From Sipunculus nudus (taxonomy: Eukaryota > Annelida > Sipuncula > Golfingiida > Sipunculidae), in assembly GCA_026874595.1 (NCBI GenBank), contig CM049316.1, positions 21,165,839 through 21,229,838 on the forward strand: a stretch of DNA of 64,000 nucleotides, in the 5' to 3' direction. Below the pieces are notes generated by a model. It ran no database searches, was not told the origin of the DNA, and saw only the letters and a list, made by a program, of their open reading frames with translations. Below are positions 56,911-64,000 of the stretch, one piece after another. Within the stretch, counting starts at the first letter, position 1; each line of letters opens with the position of its first letter. Position numbers and translations under genes: made by a program.

Positions 56911-57084
56911 TGATGTCATATCCTGACAACAGATCATGACCACACTGCCCGATAGAGCGTGTGGACTGCATGCTAGGATATGCAAAATAAATGTCCAGGC
57001 TGTCAACCAGATATAGTTTTATTTGATATGAAATAAACAACAGATATATTTTTTATTTAAACATGTGTGTTCTTTGCTGATGTC

Positions 57085-60000
57085 TCAAATTTGCACAGAC
57101 GACCTGTCTATTATGCCGGAACGGACACCTGCTTCCGTGAAGGGGTCCATATGCACATCTTTTCTTTCACTGCTTTCTCCATTTCGCATTTCTCGTTTAC
57201 ACGGTACGCCAGCACTCTCCTTTTCCGCAGCCACTTCTAAATGATTCGAAAACTGGCGCAGCGTCATACCTGCGACAGAAAGTTGGAATGCCGCGTGCAC
57301 CACTGCGAATTGCGTTTCGTCCAGCGCGTTCACGGTGCGCCCTCTTTCCGCGGCAGGGTCACCGTCTAACGGTAACGGGTCAACGTCAAATTCCGGCGTC
57401 ACGTTCGGAAACACCATTTCGAGGTATGGTTTGACGAGGGCTCTGTTGGTTTCCTTGCGTGGTATGTACCGCACGGCATTGTTTGTGTAGGTCGACACTT
57501 GGTTGAAATTGAGCATGTTCATGGTAACTGAAGCCCATTGTTCACGCTCCATGTCTGCGTACGCCTTCACGTCCGGGACAGCGGTGCTCAGCCGATGGCC
57601 CAACACTTCTCCAAACACAGGGTCCATCTGGTTTGTGACGTCAACGACTGTCGGCCCCGCAGCGGACCGGCTTTTGGGCGGCCCGATGCCACCCGATTCT
57701 ACGGGCCGGTTGGGCCCGTACACGTCTGACACTCCTCGCCACAGGCCGTGCGCGTCGTCAGCTATTTCCTCCTCAAGTTCCTCTGCTGTCCGCTGTTCGG
57801 TTTTACACGAATCGACGGCTCTTTTCACGTCCCGTTGAAGGTTTTTCAGGTGTTTCAAAAGTGCGCGACTCGGTGGAGCCCTTTCGCCGTCCCACATTGG
57901 TTCACCGGCCATTTCTTCTGTGGGTTCGAGGCGTTCCTCGATAAATTTCTCGTAAAGGTGAACGGCTTCACCCAAGCGACGCTGCTCCTCTTGGTATTCG
58001 TTCAGTTGGGCGGTCAGCTGTACGTACCGTTGGGCGTGTATGGCGGCTTGGTGTTTATGCAGGTCCAGCGCGTGCCCTGACTGTTCCACGAGATCGATCA
58101 GGTACTGCATGACCCTTTCGGCTTCCGCGTTCTTGCGTTCTGCCCTTCTCAGGGCTTCCTTTTCAGCCGACGGCTTACTGAACCAGGACAATGCTTCGGC
58201 CACACCCCTCTGCATGTCCAGCTCGGCCGCGGTTCTTTCCAATTCGCGCACGTTGTACCTGACGCCTGACGTGGCGTCGAGGTCGCTGACTCCAGGGCGT
58301 GACAAACTGCCATCGTACAAGCGGCCGGAGGGCAGTCCGTCGCCAGCGTGATCCGTACTACCACAGACACGCTGTGTGTTACGTTGAGGGGCACGGCTAA
58401 ACTTCGGGCCCGCACCCGGAAATGTGGACGATGAAGACAGAGGTGCTCTCGCGTCGTCAAGCGTACCGCCTGCGGTGATCCGTTTCTGCAGATCACGCAG
58501 GTTAGCGTACATGCTACCCCAGTCACCCGCGACTCCGCTCACGATACACGGCACCAGTTTTTTCAAAGCTCCGCGTGTGATAGCGCTATCGGATTCCGCG
58601 GCTGTGCCCAACAGTTTCATCATATCGTCTGTGGTTTTTTCTTTCGCTTTACATGACATCAACTGCCTGTGAAGTTTAGCTGCGGCCAAAGTGGCCGAAT
58701 TGACCTTTTCCTCTGCAGCGTTCAGTGCCCTGCGACAGACCTCTCTTTCGCTAGACGGGTCGTCATCCTGTTCGGCAGGTTTCTTAGGCATGCTCTTTTG
58801 CCCTAAAAGCACGCACGGTTTAGAGTTGAATATGTGCGAGTTTTCTGCTAGGCTTTGTAACAAACCACGTGCTCTGCTGTACATCAGAACTTGCCCACAG
58901 GCTGTGGCCATCGGGTCGCACCGGAAATGTTTGTGCGGGTATACCACCCCAAACTTGGAGCCCGGTGGGAAAAATGATCGGTCCATCACAGACACCCCGA
59001 AGCCGGACTGGGGTCCCAGGTATACCAAAACGCATTCTTCCGGTGAAAGGACGCGGACGTGCCCTTGGCTGCAGTCGCAGAGCCTCGTGGAGCAGGTACG
59101 CAAGGCTGACAAAAGAACGCTCTCTGAGGCGGAGGTCCCGATTGTGTCACGTTTCCATCCAGAGCACACGCAAGGGCTGAGGTTACCTGATCCAGGGGGT
59201 AAACGCACGTAAGGCACTGCGCCCAACGAGAGGGTCCATGTACAGTACATCTCGTAGTTTCCCTGGAGTTTTACACGCTGCACCACCCGTTGTACGAGTT
59301 CTGCAGAAAGCTCTCTGATGTGGTTCTCGAGATAACCTTGGAAATTTTTTACGGACACGCGAATTTGGGCTGCACACTTTGTGATATCGAGGGGATCGCC
59401 CACGGCCATATCAACATGGTGCGCCCATTCCTTCTTGAACTTACCGTAAAGCGCGGTGGTGACGTCAGAGGACAAAGACCGACACAGGGAAGATGCGACG
59501 TATTGAAAAACGAGCATATCTGTAGGCAGTGACAAGACGGCTCCTGTGCAAGCGGAGGACCCCCCGGTGAAAGTACGCAAGAGTTCCCTGCTGAGGTCGG
59601 TCGGATGAACCAACACAGGACGTGAACCGGCAGAAGACAAAGGCGCATTCGACAGGCAAGACACCACGGCGTCCGTCACCTTTTCGGCCGGCGGAGGCCC
59701 GTACGCCGTGTCACCCACCGTCGTATCGCATGACGGTACAGCTATGCAACGCACGGAACGGAGTGCACGTGCGCGTTTCAGTTCACGGTGCAGCAGGTTT
59801 CTCTGTCTTGCCAGTTCCACGTACGAGTCTTTCATCCTTTCCGCGTCCCGCCTCGTGCGGTCCAGTTGTTCGCACAGATTGTGAAATTCCCGACGTGTTT
59901 CGCGGTCCCGGACGGTTTGTATTGCCAGGACGTCTGCGGAAACGCGTTCTTTGTCCAGCAGTTCAAACCGTTCTTTTAACTCGTGGAGCATGTCGGGATG

Positions 60001-60336
60001 TCCCTCTGGCCAAGGTGTTGGCACGTCAAGGGATACCCGTTGGGAATCCATGTTTGGTACATCTGTGTAATGGGCGTACGCCTTTTTAGGGCCGTAGCCG
60101 CCTTCGTAGGGAAACGCTTTGGACCGGACCTGGTCGTAAACTCTTGCATCCTGCCGTAGTGGCGGGAAACTGCCCGGACGTGACGGGTCCTCGTGTCTGT
60201 GCACTTGCTCTTTCAGGCTCCTGTAAGACTGCCTGCACCCGTTCCTGGAGAACGACGCTCGATCCGCCGGGTATGATCTATGTTTCCGTCGTGATTCATA
60301 CCTGAAACGCGGTGTCCACATGCGTGTAGTGTGCAT
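57085..60336 (-). CDS. Coiled-coil structural protein, 1083 residues
   Basis: A complete frame from ATG at 60336; a second ATG is at 60321. Residues 1-50 are very basic (Arg/Ser-rich). Residues 115-195 form a first coiled coil (REFHNLCEQLDRTRRDAERM). A compact Cys-containing domain follows (about 200-490), then a disordered linker, and a second long coiled coil at about 690-850 (RRAERKNAEAERVMQYLIDL). It has no membrane segment. The arrangement suggests a capsid, portal or inner tegument component that binds nucleic acid through its basic N-terminus, but no family is recognised. Confidence 0.75.
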   Translation of the reverse strand: MHTTRMWTPRFRYESRRKHRSYPADRASFSRNGCRQSYRSLKEQVHRHEDPSRPGSFPPLRQDARVYDQVRSKAFPYEGGYGPKKAYAHYTDVPNMDSQRVSLDVPTPWPEGHPDMLHELKERFELLDKERVSADVLAIQTVRDRETRREFHNLCEQLDRTRRDAERMKDSYVELARQRNLLHRELKRARALRSVRCIAVPSCDTTVGDTAYGPPPAEKVTDAVVSCLSNAPLSSAGSRPVLVHPTDLSRELLRTFTGGSSACTGAVLSLPTDMLVFQYVASSLCRSLSSDVTTALYGKFKKEWAHHVDMAVGDPLDITKCAAQIRVSVKNFQGYLENHIRELSAELVQRVVQRVKLQGNYEMYCTWTLSLGAVPYVRLPPGSGNLSPCVCSGWKRDTIGTSASESVLLSALRTCSTRLCDCSQGHVRVLSPEECVLVYLGPQSGFGVSVMDRSFFPPGSKFGVVYPHKHFRCDPMATACGQVLMYSRARGLLQSLAENSHIFNSKPCVLLGQKSMPKKPAEQDDDPSSEREVCRRALNAAEEKVNSATLAAAKLHRQLMSCKAKEKTTDDMMKLLGTAAESDSAITRGALKKLVPCIVSGVAGDWGSMYANLRDLQKRITAGGTLDDARAPLSSSSTFPGAGPKFSRAPQRNTQRVCGSTDHAGDGLPSGRLYDGSLSRPGVSDLDATSGVRYNVRELERTAAELDMQRGVAEALSWFSKPSAEKEALRRAERKNAEAERVMQYLIDLVEQSGHALDLHKHQAAIHAQRYVQLTAQLNEYQEEQRRLGEAVHLYEKFIEERLEPTEEMAGEPMWDGERAPPSRALLKHLKNLQRDVKRAVDSCKTEQRTAEELEEEIADDAHGLWRGVSDVYGPNRPVESGGIGPPKSRSAAGPTVVDVTNQMDPVFGEVLGHRLSTAVPDVKAYADMEREQWASVTMNMLNFNQVSTYTNNAVRYIPRKETNRALVKPYLEMVFPNVTPEFDVDPLPLDGDPAAERGRTVNALDETQFAVVHAAFQLSVAGMTLRQFSNHLEVAAEKESAGVPCKREMRNGESSERKDVHMDPFTEAGVRSGIIDRSSVQI

Positions 60337-60878
60337 TTTGTTTTATCATGCCATGGACCGTTTGGTGACCGATCAGTTGACGTAAGTCACAGTAACTGTG
60401 ACATAAATCACCCCAATACCTGATTCAACCGCTAGGACCAGAAACACAAATACATACACCAAATAACGACCAATCTGACCCTTCGTCTGTTGCGCTCATA
60501 CAACCCGATCGGATATAAGACGCGGGACGTGAAAAGAGGGATGTGCATGATGTTATACCATTATACATTATAAAACAAAGCACCATCAGTATAGCTCAGG
60601 GGACTTATAGTCAACTGAGCTGCAACCGACCCACACCTTAGCTACCACACACGTCATCCATACCATCATACATTGGAACGTCATTTGACAAGTGCACAAA
60701 ACGAAGGCTGGCATAAATGACGTTCATTAATGCTGTCTAACATGAAACACGAAACTATAAAAAACAAACAACACCGTACACGATACATCACATTTATACC
60801 AAGTAACAACGTATAAACAAATCAAATTCATGCCCGTTCATGTCAAATAAACCAAAATATATCTGTCCATATCACGTT
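60337..60878. other. Intergenic region with a 17-base palindrome
   Basis: GTCACAGT-A-ACTGTGAC (60386-60402) lies 50-66 bases upstream of the coiled-coil gene's ATG and may be a factor-binding site. The rest is AT-rich with no supported ORF or RNA gene. Confidence 0.5.
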
Positions 60879-61673
60879 TCACTCGATCATCCGTAAGAAC
60901 ATACACATCTCTGAATTGTCTGTAGCGTATGCCAGTGAACGTGCTGTTTCCCTATCGTAGGATTCGAGAGATATGTCAGCTCCGGCTTCTAATAACAGAT
61001 ACTTCACCATGTCCACATTGCCACGCAGAACAGCTTCATGTAACAGTGTCAGGCCTCGTTTGCCTTCTTTACAGTTGGGATCCGCGTGCAGCGCGAATAA
61101 AAGATAGTTCAGCATGTCCCTGGCATCTGCTTCTGCTGCTATGTGCATGCAGGTGCGACCGTCCGCGTTCATAACACCCGTGAGATTCCTGTAGAAATCC
61201 GGCTTGTCCATCATCACAAAGCCGGCCCAGCATGTCAGTGATTTCAAGCATTCCGAGCACTTGCGCTGGCAAGCCAAGTGCAGTGGGGTGTTCGCGTGTC
61301 TGTCCCTTTTCGTAACGTCCGCTCCGCGCATCACTAGATGCCGGATGAGTTGGTGCATGCAAAGTCTAACAGCCAGCTCGAGGTAGGTTTCTCCTTGTAT
61401 GTTTACTATGTCGAGGACTCCTGGCCCGTCCATTCTGTCTAGTACCGATATCGCCCAGCCTTCCATCCCGGCTAATATGCAATTGTGTAGAAACGTCTCA
61501 CCGGCACTGTCACGGGAGAGAATGTGACACGGGGTGGATGATACGTCCTGTGGGGCACCAGAAACCGTGACTTCTTTGGCGGTGCTGTTCTCGCGTATGT
61601 CTTTGACGGTGCTGTTTTCGCTTATGTGAAGTCTACGCATCCCAGCCTCGACTGACTCCGTCGAACAAAACAT
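60879..61673 (-). CDS. Ankyrin-repeat protein, 264 residues
   Basis: The start is taken at the ATG at 61673; the frame upstream has only TTG. The first 55 residues are Ser/Glu-rich with an internal near-duplication (ENSTVKDIR / ENSTAKEVT). Then five to six ankyrin repeats follow (for example ANTPLHLACQRKCSECLKSL, GRTCMHIAAEADARDMLNYL, GLTLLHEAVLRGNVDMVKYL). The length and compact ankyrin block resemble viral IkB-like proteins that hold NF-kB/Rel factors. No DSGxxS degron is seen, which would make such an inhibitor stable. This functional idea is inference. Confidence 0.8.
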   Translation of the reverse strand: MFCSTESVEAGMRRLHISENSTVKDIRENSTAKEVTVSGAPQDVSSTPCHILSRDSAGETFLHNCILAGMEGWAISVLDRMDGPGVLDIVNIQGETYLELAVRLCMHQLIRHLVMRGADVTKRDRHANTPLHLACQRKCSECLKSLTCWAGFVMMDKPDFYRNLTGVMNADGRTCMHIAAEADARDMLNYLLFALHADPNCKEGKRGLTLLHEAVLRGNVDMVKYLLLEAGADISLESYDRETARSLAYATDNSEMCMFLRMIE

Positions 61674-62062
61674 GTCTCTGTCTCTAAACGTGTAAACGAA
61701 CAGTGAACTGCAACAGTATGTTATCAAATACTACCAGAACAGTCATATATATATACGCTAAAACGACATCTATTTTTAACCCATGGAATATCCGAAAGTC
61801 ACATTTGTGAGGTAATCTCTAATTTTGGTAACGTCGGATTTCCCCACAAATCACAGCATGATAATGCGTCATCCGACATGTGGGATTTTTGTTCACGGTC
61901 ACACACAGCCACGTCATTGGTAGTGTTTGTTTAGGGTTGAACAACGGTGTATCCGGAAAGCGAAGCCCCCCCCCCCCCCCCCAGTTCATCAGCCAGTGCT
62001 GTCATTGCGGGATAATTAGTAGGCACAGTATACAATCATAGTGTATACACTTTCGTATTAAG
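61674..62062. other. Intergenic region with C17 run
   Basis: A homopolymer of 17 C at 61966-61982 and an AT-rich TATATATATA near 61746-61755 (upstream of the 264-residue ankyrin gene). No ORF is supported. Confidence 0.6.
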
Positions 62063-63202
62063 CTATCCACTCTCGGTCATGCTGTCTTCTTCGCTGTCGC
62101 AATTGTCCGGGCGCACAGCACCCAACCCTACAAGAAACATAACACATTCCTCGTGCCCGTTCGACATTGCAGCTTCCAAGGGAGAACTCCTGTTCCACGC
62201 TCGCGCGTGTGCATTCGCCCAACATTCATTTACCAAATATCGTACCATGTCTATTCTGCCAGACTCAGCTGCTTCGTACAGTGCAGTCTTTCCCGTCTTT
62301 CCATTAGGCACATCGACATCCTCCAGCAGTGGTTTGAGGCAACCTAGCAGGTCCTTGTGCCCACCTTCCGCAGCCAAATGTACGCATGTCTGCCCGTCGT
62401 AGTTCAAAATGTTCGGCCTTGGGGGGACTCTGTTAAACGGTCTGTAACGTATATATTTTTTCACTTCTGCATGTGTCAGGTACAATGTCAGAGCCATAGC
62501 ACACATCGTGTCACCTCTGGCTGAAGCCAAATGCAACGGTGTGTTCCCGTGCGCGTCTCTAGCCTCTGTGTCAGCACCGCGAGCCACCAACTGCCTAACC
62601 AGTGAATACATACCCTTCTTAACGGCCAGGTGCAAGCAGGTGTCGCCATTCATATCGGTCTTGTTGATCCCTCGGCTGTGCGTTAGGTCGCGCAGTATCC
62701 CCGTGGCAGCACGTTCCCTGCCCCAATTCTTTATGCAACTGTGTAAAAGTGTTTCGTCCGTGCCCATCCCGACGTCTTCAAATATGTTGTTCACGAACCG
62801 CTTGGCGTTTTTCAGGAAAACAGGCAAAACGTGCAACCCAAGACCACGGCGTTTCGCCATGTGAAAGGCCAACTGCAGAGAGAAAGGGGACCCTTGAGTC
62901 CAAAAGGGAGCTCTCTTCTCGTCCAGCTCGGGGTCAAACCCTTCACAAACCGACATATGAACCGAGGTACACGTCGGATTCGACACAAGTAATAGCCCGC
63001 CAGTTCCGTTGTCAATGCTCGTCAATGAGGTGTCCATTTCTGAAAGTGTTTCCCCTGTATTTATGTCATCGTCTATGACATTAACGCTTTCTGTTGAGTA
63101 CGCAGACTTGTCTATGAAGTTATCACCCTGGGTAGAGTACTCAGACACTTCCGCGCACATTCTAGCAAGTTCAATCCTTTCAATTTGCCGCCTGCTGGCC
63201 AT
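62063..63202 (-). CDS. Ankyrin-repeat protein, 379 residues
   Basis: The start is taken at the ATG at 63202 (MASRRQIERIELARMC). An upstream in-frame ATG at 63259 overlaps the TATAAA box at 63261-63266 and is unlikely to be in the mRNA. The N-terminal 110 residues are acidic and Ser/Thr-rich. After about residue 140 come six ankyrin repeats (GDTCLHLAVKKGMYSLVRQL, GNTPLHLASARGDTMCAMAL, GQTCVHLAAEGGHKDLLGCL, GKTALYEAAESGRIDMVRYL). The C-terminus is short and acidic. It is a paralogue of the neighbouring ankyrin genes, possibly IkB-like. Confidence 0.82.
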   Translation of the reverse strand: MASRRQIERIELARMCAEVSEYSTQGDNFIDKSAYSTESVNVIDDDINTGETLSEMDTSLTSIDNGTGGLLLVSNPTCTSVHMSVCEGFDPELDEKRAPFWTQGSPFSLQLAFHMAKRRGLGLHVLPVFLKNAKRFVNNIFEDVGMGTDETLLHSCIKNWGRERAATGILRDLTHSRGINKTDMNGDTCLHLAVKKGMYSLVRQLVARGADTEARDAHGNTPLHLASARGDTMCAMALTLYLTHAEVKKYIRYRPFNRVPPRPNILNYDGQTCVHLAAEGGHKDLLGCLKPLLEDVDVPNGKTGKTALYEAAESGRIDMVRYLVNECWANAHARAWNRSSPLEAAMSNGHEECVMFLVGLGAVRPDNCDSEEDSMTESG

Positions 63203-63259
63203 GGTACGGCGATAAAGACGTTCATCCAAAATGTAGACGGTGACACTGTTCGGGCACAT

Positions 63260-63671
63260 TTATACACAATGCTTCCTAGTGACAACCAATAGAAAGTCTC
63301 TGATTGGGGGAAAATTCTCCTGACTCATACCCTCCTGACTTGTTTACGCAAGCATATGATTTACATGGGGAAAACCGACGATGACTCACTGATTGTGTGA
63401 ATTCCAAAACGTAAACCGACGTAGTACACTTCCGGGAAAATCTACCTGTTAGCGGTTATGTTACCACGACGTCGTACCCACGTTCTGGCAGGTGTGCAGT
63501 AAACAACTGACGCTTGGAAATACCCGGTATGACGCTTAAGTAAAAGTAAAAACCCAATGACGTAAATGTTTAGATGCTCCACTACTAAAAACACTAATCG
63601 GGCGACGTATATTCTGTGTGCGGAGGAAACAGGATTACATCCTGACAGTTCGCTTATTAAACACATAGGCC
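63260..63671. other. Intergenic region between ankyrin genes
   Basis: It contains the TATA box of the 379-residue gene (63261-63266 on the minus strand). Otherwise no ORF with coding character. Confidence 0.5.
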
Positions 63672-64000
63672 TCAGCATTCATCTATATCGCTTTCCTCCG
63701 ACGTTTCTTTGCCGCATTTCTTAATGTAATTCAAAAGGATTTCAGCTGTTTCCTGTTGGTTTTTCATCATAGCTGACTGTATGGGTGTCCAGCCGTCGGA
63801 CGACTTAACGTGTACGTCTGCGCCGCATCTCTCGATCAGGCACCGAACCATGGTACTCAAACCGGCTGCAGCTGCTATGTGCAGTGCCGTTCTGCCACTG
63901 CGGGTTTCCCGTTGGTTTACGTCCGCTCCCAACTTGTTTACCAGGTGAACCGTCAGTTCCTCCACCCCGCAAGCTGCTGCGAGGTGCATAAATCCCAGAC
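63672..64000 (-). CDS. Ankyrin-repeat protein, C-terminal part (cut by the window end)
   Basis: The frame is open to the end of the window; the residues before the first internal Met (LGF, then MHLAAACG) complete an ankyrin helix, so the gene begins outside. Three repeats are visible (MHLAAACGVEELTVHLV, GRTALHIAAAAGLSTMVRCL, GWTPIQSAMMKNQQETAEIL). An acidic tail (KETSEESDIDEC) follows. It is the third member of the ankyrin cluster. Confidence 0.8.
   Translation of the reverse strand, partial: LGFMHLAAACGVEELTVHLVNKLGADVNQRETRSGRTALHIAAAAGLSTMVRCLIERCGADVHVKSSDGWTPIQSAMMKNQQETAEILLNYIKKCGKETSEESDIDEC

Noticed and set aside
60588-60645. tRNA-like A-box (TATAGCTCAGGGG) with a short stem
   Set aside because: No B box, no T arm and no acceptor stem; only a fragment-like resemblance.

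Overview
The window carries a large block of a herpesvirus of the malacoherpesvirus type (order Herpesvirales; the lineage of oyster and abalone herpesviruses, with relatives reported from the amphioxus genome assembly). It sits next to about 4.9 kb that looks like host chromosome. The viral assignment rests on these genes: a spliced terminase ATPase/nuclease, a helicase-primase-type SF1 helicase, a capsid maturation protease fused to a scaffold, a class III fusion glycoprotein (gB), a tail-anchored protein resembling the nuclear egress membrane subunit, and a cluster of BIR/RING IAP proteins of the kind malacoherpesviruses are known for. I cannot tell from sequence alone whether this is an integrated copy, a chimeric contig, or a virus that carries tRNAs.

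Layout. Positions 1-4950 hold a roughly 3.1-kb foldback (inverted-repeat) element built around 106-bp GC-rich repeats. They also hold three tRNA genes (Asn, Ile, and an Asn-bodied tRNA with a Lys anticodon) and AT-rich non-coding DNA. Positions 4950-12100, minus strand, hold the helicase, the protease/scaffold and an unknown gene; all three are broken by frame changes. From 12.4 to 20.2 kb, plus strand, come a large unknown protein, a 259-residue protein, an acidic protein and gB. From 20.4 to 28.0 kb, minus strand, come four unknown, probably structural or regulatory proteins. From 28.2 to 32.8 kb, minus strand, lies an anti-apoptotic cluster of three IAP genes, one of them spliced into a two-BIR/UBA/RING cIAP-like protein.

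From 33.4 to 41.7 kb lies the terminase gene, split by a 5.8-kb intron that contains five other genes. Their order, strand and sizes recall the UL94-UL93-UL92-UL91 cassette nested inside the terminase gene of beta- and gammaherpesviruses. From 41.7 to 43.1 kb is the candidate nuclear egress membrane protein. From 43.5 to 51.7 kb are a 1230-residue protein, an 872-residue protein and a PD-(D/E)XK nuclease resembling UL24. From 52.0 to 56.9 kb is an accessory block: a secreted cystine-knot-like peptide, a zinc-knuckle/CARD protein, and a large secreted protein with two C-type-lectin-like domains and about fifteen EGF-like repeats. From 57.1 to 60.3 kb is a long coiled-coil protein. From 60.9 kb to the end are three ankyrin-repeat genes, the last cut by the window edge.

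Function. The core genes cover DNA unwinding, capsid assembly and maturation, genome packaging, nuclear egress and entry. The accessory genes (IAPs, CARD protein, ankyrin proteins, lectin/EGF protein, knottin) look like captured host genes aimed at cell death, NF-kB-type signalling and the extracellular surface. Several spaced promoters share a TCACGTG box upstream of a TATA box.
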